Assembly: GCF_004354985.1 (NCBI RefSeq)
Contig: NZ_SMSK01000010.1
Location: 156,686-220,685, forward strand
DNA length: 64,000 nucleotides
Reading direction: 5' to 3'
Source of the DNA: Segetibacter sp. 3557_3
Lineage (GTDB): Bacteria; Bacteroidota; Bacteroidia; Chitinophagales; Chitinophagaceae
The position numbers and the translations under genes were made by a program. Shown here in pieces: positions 28,101-36,103 of the stretch (position 1 is the first letter of the stretch; every line of letters starts with the position of its first letter). The notes under the pieces were generated by a model that saw nothing but the letters and a program-made list of their open reading frames with translations, was not told where the DNA came from and searched no databases.

Positions 28101-28278
28101 GTTCATCAGCGGTTTACAACTATCCGTTTATGGTCGTAACCTCCTGACCTATGCACCCAATTTTCCACACCTCGATCCCGAACAAAACTTGTTGGGCGTA
28201 AGCAATTCAAGGGGTATCGAATTTGGTATTCAACCCGTCTCGCGGATCATTGGCGGCAGCTTACGGATCAACTTTTAA
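25174..28278 (+). CDS. SusC/RagA-type TonB-linked outer-membrane transporter
   Basis: The protein has 1034 residues. A signal peptide ends at about residue 20 (ISQTWAQ). A carboxypeptidase-regulatory-like domain (about 24-100; VTGAVTSHTDQSPLPNVSV) is followed by the SusC plug signature (ALTGKIAGVQVSGTGG, PLMVVDGVPIDNS, INVLKGAAATVLYGSRAASG) and a large barrel ending IGGSLRINF. SusC proteins form a lidded channel with the SusD lipoprotein and import oligosaccharides with TonB energy. The SusD partner begins 20 bp after the stop, so the two are co-transcribed. No glycosidase follows within the operon. Confidence 0.95.
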   Translation: MRKNLVFFLLCCCVISQTWAQMKTVTGAVTSHTDQSPLPNVSVKLQGSNSGTQTDERGNFTIAAPANGTLIFSHLGYQQTAVKVGANERLSVVMTEENKSLAEVVVTSFGIKKDRKTLGYGVSQVTAEEVRRAPTPDITNALTGKIAGVQVSGTGGGFSSSNIIIRGFSTFTGSNQPLMVVDGVPIDNSGGNNSVNSGVANSNRASDINPEDIETINVLKGAAATVLYGSRAASGAILITTKRGKNGTKNQVTFSSNYGVGTMNLFPELQNEYAQGDRGVYRNNVAGSWGPRIQGQTVNNWFGQQEALAAYPNNVKDILQQAISNQNDISFSGATDKYNYRMSYGNAYETGLVPGNVLRKNNLTLNAGTAITPKLRVNTFLSFVSNISDRTQAGNQGSNPIWRGIYTPRSYDLTNLPFEDPNGGQLWFTAEDHPYWAINHVKYHQEVNRFFGNVNLNYAFAPWLQADLKIGGDIISANAQGFDDKNIRGNGNTNSAGKGGLSDNQDLTRNINSYFTLTANKRFSSDWYFSATVGNEVISNFARSLNATGLEIVVPGFDNLKNFVTYTNSDSYTKYRTVGVFGDFVAEFRNYLTLNLKARNDFPSTLMEGRRSIFYPALAISYLPTEMFPALKGNFLTSAKIRANVGEVGKGAQPYRTDTYYGRASAGDGFGSTGVSFPFNGLAAYTYNNSAGNPLLTPEFTREIELGTELALFNNRLRIDGSVYQRITRSLIFNVPVPASSGFTSVNTNAGKLSTKGLELLITGTPIQNQNFSWESAITFTTFKSMVKELAPGVQAISLGGFTSPNVQLMPNEEYGQIYSTFYRRDENGSMIIGTNGLPLVAGGVKKIGNPNPRFTMGFTNTFTYKSFSLSFLLDGRYKGDLLSRTVGDLRINGVAKETAEYPRYNADGSENKPYLFDGVLENKTPNNVYVSAQDYWSTRGKYVAWEGYVLDASFIKLREATITYNVPKALLARTKFISGLQLSVYGRNLLTYAPNFPHLDPEQNLLGVSNSRGIEFGIQPVSRIIGGSLRINF

Positions 28279-28298
28279 TCACAACTTAAACAGGTAAG

Positions 28299-29819
28299 AT
28301 GAAAAAACACAACATAAAATATATTGCTATTGCATGCCTGCTTTTTGCCAATGTTTCCTGCAAGAAGTTCCTTGATGTAAACAAGGATCCGAATAATATT
28401 ATAGATGTTCCGATCTCCCAATTATTGCCCTCGGCTAGCGTTAACATTGGCTATACCGGCGCGAGTGACCTGTTCAGGTACACCACCCTCATCATGCAGC
28501 AATTTAGTGCGCAGGGGCCGGTGAGTTCGTCTAATACCATGCGTGAATACGAACGCTACAACATCAACGGTTCCGACATCAACAACCAATGGAACACCAT
28601 CTTTGGTACAGTAGTGAGCGACCTTGAGTTGATGATCACTAAAGCAACCGAGACAGGCAGCCCGCACTATGCCGGTGTAGGTAAACTATTAAAGGCATAC
28701 GTTTACCAGGTTTCGGTTGATGCATGGGGCGATATACCCTATGCCGAAGCTTCAAAATTTAATGCAGGGCTATACCCGAAATTCGACGACGATGCTGCCA
28801 TATACCCCGATCTGCTGAAGTTGATCGACGCGGCTATTACCGATATTGATGCCACTGCTTCAAAGCTTGATCCCAATGTAAACACCACCATTTACCCGAA
28901 TGCTACATGGGCGGCTGCAAAGGAGCAATGGCTCAGGTTTGCCAGCACACTAAAGCTTCGCATATACCTCCACTACAGCAAAAAAGATCCTGCATTTGCG
29001 CGCCAAAACATCACTGCTTTAACAGCGGGCAGTGCAGTATTTATGCAGTCGAACAGCGACAACTTTCAGATGATGTACCTGGGCGAATCGCAACGGCAGA
29101 ATCCAACGGCAAGCATTGAAGGTGGCCAGTTCAGGAACCAGTTGTTCCCGCACCGCACCATTGTAGATATGATGAATGCAAAAGCGGACCCGCGCAGGTC
29201 GTCGTATTTTGTCCCTTTCCCGTACAACTCAACACCCCCGATGTACAAAGGATCCAGCATACTCGATCCCGTCGCATCATCTGCCTACTCGCGTTTACAC
29301 ACTTATCTCAAAGGCACAGCCACTGTAAACCAGGCTTTGATTAATCCTGATGGCTCCCTTAAAGATGGTGCAATCACATATGCAGGTAACGCCCCGGCAA
29401 GAATGCTCACCTATGCCGAATACAACTTTATGCGGGCTGAAGCCGCCCTTATTTATGCCGCCGCAGGCAATGCCCAAACCTTTTTCCAGGAAGGCATCCG
29501 TGCATCCATGCGCGACGCTGGGGTTGCACAGGCAAATATCGACGCCTATATCGCAGCAAACGGTACGCTCACCGGCACCAGCGAACAACGCCTTGAGCAA
29601 ATCATTAATGAAAAGTATATTGCAAACTTTGGCGTGATGGTCGAGCCCTGGACAGACTGGCGGAGAACGGGCTACCCGGTATTACAAGCCGTTAAAAAGC
29701 CGCTGGGCATTTATGATGAATTACCAAGGTCGCTGCCCTATGGGCTAAACGAAACCACCAGCAACCCGAATGCGCCGGTAAAGGCCGACCTATTGCAGCG
29801 GGTGTTTTGGGACGAGTGA
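28299..29819 (+). CDS. SusD-like nutrient-binding outer-membrane lipoprotein (SusD/RagB, short branch)
   Basis: The protein has 506 residues with a lipoprotein signal, the acylated Cys lying in LLFANVSCKKFLDVNKDP. The body is the TPR-like helical fold of SusD proteins; SKFNAGLYPKFDDDAAIYPDLLKLIDAAI and the late GTSEQRLEQIINEKYIANFGVMVEPWTDWRRTGYP words belong to the SusD-like branch often paired with shorter SusC proteins. It would sit on the cell surface as the lid of the SusC channel encoded immediately upstream. It ends the operon; the next 630 bp hold repeats only. Confidence 0.93.
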   Translation: MKKHNIKYIAIACLLFANVSCKKFLDVNKDPNNIIDVPISQLLPSASVNIGYTGASDLFRYTTLIMQQFSAQGPVSSSNTMREYERYNINGSDINNQWNTIFGTVVSDLELMITKATETGSPHYAGVGKLLKAYVYQVSVDAWGDIPYAEASKFNAGLYPKFDDDAAIYPDLLKLIDAAITDIDATASKLDPNVNTTIYPNATWAAAKEQWLRFASTLKLRIYLHYSKKDPAFARQNITALTAGSAVFMQSNSDNFQMMYLGESQRQNPTASIEGGQFRNQLFPHRTIVDMMNAKADPRRSSYFVPFPYNSTPPMYKGSSILDPVASSAYSRLHTYLKGTATVNQALINPDGSLKDGAITYAGNAPARMLTYAEYNFMRAEAALIYAAAGNAQTFFQEGIRASMRDAGVAQANIDAYIAANGTLTGTSEQRLEQIINEKYIANFGVMVEPWTDWRRTGYPVLQAVKKPLGIYDELPRSLPYGLNETTSNPNAPVKADLLQRVFWDE

Positions 29820-29944
29820 GCAGAAGAAAAATTTAGAAGTAAAAAGTAAAAATCGGTTCATTGTTGAAGTTTCAAAACAAAGAAGGCCGCCTACAGGAGT
29901 GAACGGGAGCTAAGCATTCGAAGAACAATTATGAAATGGCATTT

Positions 29945-30092
29945 AGCAAAAATCTTTTTGGACCCGGCACAAGTACTACTATGAAACATCCTTGCGTCGC
30001 CCGCCCGGCCAGCCATTCGGACGGGCACTCTTGTACGGCATAGCAACATTGAGCAATCCGATTAAAGAGTCGGCTTAACTAACAAACATCGG
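29945..30092 (-). repeat. MITE-like element, copy 4, carrying a GC-rich insert
   Basis: It reads on the minus strand: an end similar to TTAGTTAAG (30073-30082 region), the core GCCGTACAAGAGTGC, an inserted GC-rich hairpin, then GACGCAAGGATG and GCCGGGTCCAAAA. The other end is degraded. It lies in the 630-bp gap after the SusD gene. The rest of that gap (29820-29944 and 30093-30453) shows a short AAGTAAAAAGTAAAAA tract and nothing else supportable. Confidence 0.7.
30000..30026. repeat. GC-rich hairpin element inside MITE copy 4
   Basis: GCCCGCCCGGCC...GGACGGGC splits the MITE core word GTGC/GACGC directly after a GC dinucleotide. The arms GCCCG(C) and (C)GGGC can pair. It is the reverse complement of the copy at 17408-17436, apart from a few loop bases. 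Confidence 0.65.
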
Positions 30093-30453
30093 ATGAACAT
30101 GATCATTACATAATTTCTATGTACCAATGCGGGTTTTATTGAACATGTTGCCTAATGACTTTGCACCCTTACAACTGTTGCACTGCCGTCTGAACCGGAA
30201 CATTTGAGCTTGCAGCGTTGCAGGACTCCCAGGCCCATAAAACCCTGGCTAAACAACCATTCAGCCAACAACCCTGCTGCTGTTTAAGGTGGGTAGATTT
30301 ATTGCAGGAAAGCCGTTGAATGGGGAGTTGCCGTACAAGCGAGCGTGGCAACGGTGTACCACAAAAAACGAATGCTGGTCACCAAAAAAAAACAAAATGT
30401 TTCGCAAAAATTATAATTAAATCAGGGAACGAAAATATTCCAATATTAAAAGC

Positions 30454-33336
30454 ATGATGAAAAAGAACAAATTATTTGCGCTGGCTCTACTTGGCTCAGC
30501 ATCAGTGTATGGCCAGGCACATCTGCAGGCAGGCAGTACAGAAAGCAGGATGGAAGGATTGAAGAAACGCACGGCACTTGAACAATCTTCGTTGATTAAA
30601 AATATAAAGTTCAGGAATGTAGGGCCTACCGTGATGAGTGGTCGTGTAGTTGACATTGATGTAAACCCGGCCAATTCGATCGAGTTTTACGTGGCCTATG
30701 CCACAGGTGGCTTATGGTATACCAACAACAACGGGCAATCATTTACGCCGGTCTCGGATACGCTTGACCACCTGTTTATGGGCGACATTGCCGTAGACTG
30801 GAAATCAAACACGATTTACCTGGGTACGGGCGAAAGCAATGCGAGTCGTTCTACCTATGCCGGCACAGGGGTTTACAAATCGACAGATGGCGGCAAAACA
30901 TGGCAATACCTTGGGTTACCTGATAGTCACCACATCGGCAAGGTAATTATCAGTCCGAAGGACCCCAACACCGTTTGGGTTGCTGCTATAGGTCACTTGT
31001 ATTCGCCGAATAAAGAACGGGGCATTTTCAAAACCACCGACGGCGGTAAAACCTGGGCTAAAACTTTATACATCGACGATAAAACCGGCGGTATCGATCT
31101 CGACATTGATCCGGAAAATCCCAATAATGTATATGCTGCAATGTGGTACCGTACACGTACACCCTGGAACTTCGAAGAAGGCGGACCAAGCTCAGGAATC
31201 TACAAAAGTACGGATGGTGGCACCAAATGGTCGCTGATCAGCGGGGCTGGCTCCGGTTTTCCAACCGGCAAAGCAGGTGGCCGGATCGGGCTGTCTGTAT
31301 CAGTACAAAATCCGCAGTTGATTTTTGCAGTACTGGACAACAACGACAATCGTCCATCCAAAAAAGACACGTCCGGCAAATACAGCCTGCTCGAATTCAG
31401 GAAAGCAACAAAAGAAGATTTCGCCAAACTCGACGAGAAAAAACTTGATGAGTTCCTTAAAGAAAACCGGTTTCCTGAAGACATAAATGCAAAAAGCCTG
31501 AAGGCACAGGTGGCGGAGGGAAAATTGAAACCCACTGTTGTTGCAGACTACCTGAAAAACGGCAACACCGACATGTTGGTTAACGAGGTAAAAGGGGCCG
31601 AAGTTTATAAGAGCTCAGATGGTGGTAAAAGCTGGACCAAAACACACAACAACTTTATCGACGCGTTTAGTTCTTATGGCTATTACATGAGCGAGATATG
31701 GGTTTCACCAAAAGATTCGAATAAGGTCGTGATCACCGGTGTGCCGTTATCATTGTCGACCGATGGGGGCAAAACATTTAAAAACATCGGTGGCAATGGG
31801 GTACACAGCGATCATCACGTAGTTTGGTTTGATCCGCAGAACGACAACCATATGATCAATGGAAATGATGGTGGAATAAACATCACCTATGATCTTGGTA
31901 AAAACTGGATCAAAGCCAACTCAGCTTCAGTAGGACAATTCTATTCGGTGGCAGTTGATGATGCAAGGCCCTACAATGTTTACGGAGGTTTGCAGGACAA
32001 TGGGGTTTGGTACGGACCTTCTACAAATGTTGAAAACACCGCATGGTATGCAACTGGTGAATACCCTTATAAAAACATTGGTGGTGGAGATGGGATGATG
32101 GTGCAGGTGGATACGCGCAATAATGCAACCTACTATGCAGGATCGCAGTTTGGCATGTATAGCCGGTCGTCGAAAGATCGCACCGCTCCTTCCTTGCCGA
32201 TCCATCCGATGCACAAAGTAGGAGAAGTACCGCTGCGGTATAATTGGGAAACCCCAATACTGCTATCGAGATTTAACCAGGATATCCTTTACATGGGTTC
32301 AAATAAATTTCACCGTTCGTTAAACAAGGGTGAAACAATGGAAACGCTTTCGGGTGATCTTACAAAGGGGTATAAAGAAGGCGATGTACCTTTTGGAACT
32401 ACCACCTGGATCGCTGAGTCGCCATTGAAATTCGGGTTGCTTTATGTTGGTACCGACGACGGTTTGATCCATCTTTCGAGAAATGGCGGTTACGACTGGA
32501 CAACGATTTCCGACAAACTTCCGCAGGACCTTTGGGTTTCGTGTATAACCCCTTCTGCATTCAAGGATGGCCGTGTGTACGCATCCTTAAACGGCTACCG
32601 TTTCGACAATTTCAGTCCTTACCTTTTTGTAAGCGAAGATTTCGGCGGAACCTGGAAAGCGATCAACGGCAACCTTCCACCAGAGCCCATTAATAGTGTG
32701 AAAGAGGATCCCAAAAATGAAAACATCCTTTATGTAGGTACCGACGGCGGTCTTTATATGTCGATGGATAAGGGCCTTTCGTATATGCCATTTGGCGGAA
32801 ACCTGCCACGTGTACCAGTGCACGATATTGCCATCCAGCAACGCGAAAACGACATCGTGTTGGGTACACACGGGCGCTCAATCTATATCGCTAACCTGGA
32901 TGCAATACAAAAGCTCACCCCTGCATTGGTTGCAAAAAATGCAGAGGTTTTCGACATTAAAGAAGTAACAGCTTCGGCTGGCACAGGCAGGGGCTTTGGA
33001 CGTGGATCTGCAAGACCTTCTGCAAGCATTGCTTACTATGTTAAGTCAGGTGGTCCCGCAACGATTCGCATCAAAAACACGAAAGGCGAGGTGCTGAACA
33101 CCTTTACCCCTGCGACAGAAGCAGGCTTAAATGTTTTTGATTATGACCTTTCCATTAAGCAGTCAAATAATGTTGAAGCAGGGCTGGCGAGCACTTTAAC
33201 CCCCGGAACCTATACTGTAGAAGTTGAAGCCGGTGGAACGACGACAAGCAAACCCCTTGTTGTTAAAAGTGCAGCGGCAAGGGACAGAAATGGCGGAGGA
33301 GCGCCAGGCGAAAGTGAGGAGAACGAAATAAAATAG
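30454..33336 (+). CDS. Exported Asp-box (BNR/sortilin-type) beta-propeller protein
   Basis: The protein has 960 residues with a signal peptide ending SVYGQ. Repeated Asp-box turns (KSTDGGKTW, KTTDGGKTW, KSTDGGTKW, KSSDGGKSW, STDGGKTF) are spread from about residue 140 to 440 and continue in weaker form (VSEDFGGTW, MSMDKGLSY) to about 770, giving one or two 7-10-bladed propellers of the VPS10/sortilin type. A charged helical insertion (about 310-370) interrupts the propeller before the fourth Asp box. The end (about 855-940; AYYVKSGGPATIRIKNTKGEV) is a FlgD-like Ig fold. Such proteins are common in Bacteroidota and often called glycosyl hydrolases, but no catalytic residues of a sialidase are visible, so that name is not supported. 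The gene stands alone. Confidence 0.85.
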   Translation: MMKKNKLFALALLGSASVYGQAHLQAGSTESRMEGLKKRTALEQSSLIKNIKFRNVGPTVMSGRVVDIDVNPANSIEFYVAYATGGLWYTNNNGQSFTPVSDTLDHLFMGDIAVDWKSNTIYLGTGESNASRSTYAGTGVYKSTDGGKTWQYLGLPDSHHIGKVIISPKDPNTVWVAAIGHLYSPNKERGIFKTTDGGKTWAKTLYIDDKTGGIDLDIDPENPNNVYAAMWYRTRTPWNFEEGGPSSGIYKSTDGGTKWSLISGAGSGFPTGKAGGRIGLSVSVQNPQLIFAVLDNNDNRPSKKDTSGKYSLLEFRKATKEDFAKLDEKKLDEFLKENRFPEDINAKSLKAQVAEGKLKPTVVADYLKNGNTDMLVNEVKGAEVYKSSDGGKSWTKTHNNFIDAFSSYGYYMSEIWVSPKDSNKVVITGVPLSLSTDGGKTFKNIGGNGVHSDHHVVWFDPQNDNHMINGNDGGINITYDLGKNWIKANSASVGQFYSVAVDDARPYNVYGGLQDNGVWYGPSTNVENTAWYATGEYPYKNIGGGDGMMVQVDTRNNATYYAGSQFGMYSRSSKDRTAPSLPIHPMHKVGEVPLRYNWETPILLSRFNQDILYMGSNKFHRSLNKGETMETLSGDLTKGYKEGDVPFGTTTWIAESPLKFGLLYVGTDDGLIHLSRNGGYDWTTISDKLPQDLWVSCITPSAFKDGRVYASLNGYRFDNFSPYLFVSEDFGGTWKAINGNLPPEPINSVKEDPKNENILYVGTDGGLYMSMDKGLSYMPFGGNLPRVPVHDIAIQQRENDIVLGTHGRSIYIANLDAIQKLTPALVAKNAEVFDIKEVTASAGTGRGFGRGSARPSASIAYYVKSGGPATIRIKNTKGEVLNTFTPATEAGLNVFDYDLSIKQSNNVEAGLASTLTPGTYTVEVEAGGTTTSKPLVVKSAAARDRNGGGAPGESEENEIK

Positions 33337-33362
33337 ATGTAAAAGGTTTGGCAGTAACGATT

Positions 33363-33403
33363 AATACCAACGCCCCGGAACGAGCTTCCGGGGCGTTGGT
33401 ATT
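33363..33403. terminator. Perfect 18-bp hairpin between convergent genes
   Basis: The arms 33363-33380 and 33386-33403 are perfectly complementary with a 5-nt loop CGAGC. The hairpin lies 27 bp past one stop and 52 bp from the other. There is no long T tract on either side, but the GC-rich core should stall or protect both transcripts. Confidence 0.7.
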
Positions 33404-33454
33404 GATAGGAAACATTACGGCTTTGGTGCCAACCTGTGAGCATAATATTGTATA

Positions 33455-34531
33455 TTAAATTGGGCCAGGCAGATGTAGTTCCTTGACCAGGTCGTCGAGG
33501 TTGAGCATAGATTTTTGCAGTGTGTTTTCCACCTTACCCTTTTTGAAGAGATTAAATAACAGTTGAGCGGGTATGTTCCGTTGTAAGTAAAAGTCAATCG
33601 TAAGGCTGGTGATGCTTTCTCCCTTTTTTTCAAGCGTGTACAACATGGTATGCCCTTCCTTTTCGAATGTATCGCTAAAGACAATTTTTTCGGGGCTGTA
33701 GGAATAGCTACTCGAATAAATGTCGATATGCCCGTCTTCCATAACGCAGCGACATCGCATACCAATTCTTGGTAACAGATGATCAACTTCTTCCACCTCC
33801 TTTACCCCTTCCTGCCACTTGTTGCGAAAGTTAAAATCTCCTGTTGCATGAAAAAGTGTGATGATGTCGGTTTGATATTCCCTTGAGAGGCTCAATGCTC
33901 TTACTTTGTCTGAGAGGTACAATTGTGGAAGCGGTTCAGGGTCGATCTGCTTTTTCAGTTCGCTTAATTGCGTAAAATAAAAGCCGATTTCACCACTTTC
34001 AACCGGCCGGGTACTGCTGTTCCATTCCATCCACTCCGTGAACGTGGCGGGACTTGCATCAGCCAGCAAAGATTTCGTCACCAGCCAGTACTCATGTTTA
34101 TCGATATCGTTTTTCAATAGTTGGTGTGCTACAATGATATCGCGACCGATGAGTTTATTAAACGTTTTTACATTGTATTCGGTGAATTCGCCGTAATGGG
34201 TGATTACCTTAAGTGTGAGCTGAATGGCCGCCAGGCAGGCCTGGCATTGACAAAACTTCCTTTGATCGTAGGCTACCAGGTGCCTGTGAAACTCACAGAA
34301 CATGCGTTCAACCTGCTTGTATATCTCGCCTAATTCAGGAGAAGCGCCAAACTTGTAAAACAATATGGCATCTCCCTCGATCTCTGAAATCTGAAGGTCC
34401 ATTTGGTTGGCATTGATCAGGGTTTCCAACATCTCCTGTATGATCATCCTGCTGTGATCAATTTCGGTTTCGCTGACAAACCTGGTAAAGCCGCTGATGT
34501 CCGGAATAAAAATCAGCCCCTTGGTTTCCAT
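33455..34531 (-). CDS. DUF2652 nucleotide-cyclase-like domain fused to an SRPBCC-like domain
   Basis: The protein has 358 residues from the ATG at 34531 (METKGLIFIPD), which has AAAGG a few bases upstream; the longer frame from 34591 lacks such support. The N-terminal domain (about 1-170) resembles class III nucleotide cyclases: FIPDISGFT places Asp11 and EIEGDAILFY places Asp54 where cyclases hold two metal ions. The substrate-selecting residues cannot be assigned. The second half (about 215-350) looks like an SRPBCC/START-type ligand pocket (GDFNFRNKWQEGVKEV at its start, DFYLQRNIPAQLLFNL near its end). No product is known for DUF2652 proteins. It diverges from the TIR operon across 300 bp. 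Confidence 0.75.
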   Translation of the reverse strand: METKGLIFIPDISGFTRFVSETEIDHSRMIIQEMLETLINANQMDLQISEIEGDAILFYKFGASPELGEIYKQVERMFCEFHRHLVAYDQRKFCQCQACLAAIQLTLKVITHYGEFTEYNVKTFNKLIGRDIIVAHQLLKNDIDKHEYWLVTKSLLADASPATFTEWMEWNSSTRPVESGEIGFYFTQLSELKKQIDPEPLPQLYLSDKVRALSLSREYQTDIITLFHATGDFNFRNKWQEGVKEVEEVDHLLPRIGMRCRCVMEDGHIDIYSSSYSYSPEKIVFSDTFEKEGHTMLYTLEKKGESITSLTIDFYLQRNIPAQLLFNLFKKGKVENTLQKSMLNLDDLVKELHLPGPI

Positions 34532-34744
34532 TTTTCCTTTAAAGTTACTTTTTACGGTAACCTTTTGGAAAATTTCAACCCGGAATAGCACGACGAATTG
34601 TTTGAAGCTAAACTATACCACTGTCTTTTTGCAGGAAGACCAGGCCGGAGAATAGGTGTCTTCCTAACTACGAAGGACGTTTTATTTCCCCTGCTCAAAT
34701 GTCTATATAAGGGGTAATCTGCTTTCGGCATTGCACAACACCCA

Positions 34745-34775
34745 TTGCAATAAAAATTTCTTTGTTGTATTTTTC
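34745..34775 (+). promoter_or_regulatory. Candidate promoter of the TIR operon
   Basis: TTG at 34745-34747 and TATTTTTC at 34768-34775 are separated by 20 bp, fitting the Bacteroidota -33/-7 pattern (TTG, 19-21 bp, TAnnTTTG) with one mismatch at the last base. Transcription would begin about 50 nt before the TIR start. Confidence 0.45.
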
Positions 34776-34831
34776 TATAGAATGAACATAAGCATTCAGG
34801 TGCTGACTCCCTTTGCTCTAAACTGTTTGAC

Positions 34832-36103
34832 ATGGCCGACATTTTCATTAGCTATTCAAGCGAGGATAAGTCTATCGTAGAAAAGCTGGCTGCCCGGCTC
34901 GAGAAGAAGGGATGGAGTGTTTGGTGGGATAGACACATTCCGATCGGGTGTACTTATGATGATGTTATTGAGTCAGCACTGCAGGAGGCTTCCTGCGTAG
35001 TGGTGATCTGGACCAAACGTTCGGTTAGGTCTGAATGGGTGAAAAACGAAGCCTCGGCAGCAGTTCAAAGGGGTGTTCTGGTACCTATCGTACTCGAACA
35101 AGTAACCCTGCCGATTGCTTTTCGACGGATAGAATCGGCCATGTTATTAGGGTGGAATGGAGAAGATGAGCATCCGGAACTAGAACTTTTTTTCAAGGCG
35201 ATTGCAAACATTTTACATCAACCGGCGGGTGGCCCTGGTAGAAGCGAGCCTAAGAACAACAGTTGGATACCTGATAAGTATAATGGTTTGCTTTACGCAA
35301 TTTTTGCGATCGCTGCTTTACTTGTTTGCCTGCTCGTTTACCGCTACCTGAATACATTCATCAACAACGAACCGGAACAATTTAGCCGGTCACTTGCTTA
35401 CCTTTTGTTAGGATGCCTTGGTATTTCGGCTGGGGCAGTTGTGATTGGCGCGGTCAAGAGCTATAGTGCTATCACTTCAAAAACCGGCGCCGCTAATCTA
35501 AAAAACCTGGTGGCAATTGCTGTGCTGCTACCAATTGTAGCAGGAGCACTCATATTACCCTCAGATAAAGTCGACAACAATTTAACCGTTCGCGTATTTG
35601 ATTTCAAGAAAAACCCGGTATCGCAAGGCGATGTAACAATTTACCTCCCCGAATACGTCAGGACGGGATCAATTGACAAAAAGGGACAGGCACTATTTAC
35701 CGGTTTGCCTAACGAGTTTTTCAAAAAGACAATGAAAATTGAAGTAGCAAGCCCTGGTTATGCAACTAGCAGGTTTGATACGATATTGACCAGCTCGCGG
35801 CCACTGGAGGTGCTACTGCCACTCTCGACCGTTGTATACATCTCAGGTAAAGTAAAAACGGCGGCAGAGTTGCCTATCAAAGATGTTGAAGTAAACGTTG
35901 ATGGCACCCGTTATTATGCGCTTTCCATTAATGACGGAAGCTACAAACTCAGATTGGAAGAATACACGCTCGGTGATGAAATCACTTTAACGACCTCGCA
36001 CGAAAAGTATGAAGACAAGTCGATCGTGCTGAAGATTGATGCACCTGAGATGGAGAAAATCGACATCTTCCTAAACCCAGTAACCTTAAAAAATAAGCCA
36101 TGA
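34832..36103 (+). CDS. TIR-domain protein with three membrane helices and an exported Ig-like tail
   Basis: The protein has 423 residues. Residues 1-130 are a TIR domain of the bacterial TIR_2 kind (ADIFISYSSEDKSIVEKLAARL, WSVWWDRHIPIG, and SEWVKNEAS with Trp69 and Glu73 at the position of the NAD-cleaving glutamate of active TIRs). Three hydrophobic helices follow at about 152-172, 188-208 and 223-243. An odd number puts the TIR domain in the cytoplasm and the tail outside. The tail (245-423) contains two Ig-like carboxypeptidase-regulatory-type folds (LTVRVFDFKKNPVSQGDVTI and VVYISGKVKTAAELPIKDVEV). Its stop overlaps the next start by ATGA, so the two proteins are made together. NAD cleavage, or a scaffold role, is inferred from family knowledge; no sensor domain of known kind is present. 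Confidence 0.87.
   Translation: MADIFISYSSEDKSIVEKLAARLEKKGWSVWWDRHIPIGCTYDDVIESALQEASCVVVIWTKRSVRSEWVKNEASAAVQRGVLVPIVLEQVTLPIAFRRIESAMLLGWNGEDEHPELELFFKAIANILHQPAGGPGRSEPKNNSWIPDKYNGLLYAIFAIAALLVCLLVYRYLNTFINNEPEQFSRSLAYLLLGCLGISAGAVVIGAVKSYSAITSKTGAANLKNLVAIAVLLPIVAGALILPSDKVDNNLTVRVFDFKKNPVSQGDVTIYLPEYVRTGSIDKKGQALFTGLPNEFFKKTMKIEVASPGYATSRFDTILTSSRPLEVLLPLSTVVYISGKVKTAAELPIKDVEVNVDGTRYYALSINDGSYKLRLEEYTLGDEITLTTSHEKYEDKSIVLKIDAPEMEKIDIFLNPVTLKNKP

Noticed and set aside
30169..30351. A 60-codon minus-strand frame between the SusD and propeller genes
   Set aside because: It is short, has no start signal and resembles no family; the region is repeat-associated.
30454..33336. Calling the propeller protein a sialidase or glycoside hydrolase
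   Set aside because: Asp-box repeats alone show only the propeller fold; no catalytic Arg triad, Tyr/Glu pair or other glycosidase residues could be identified.
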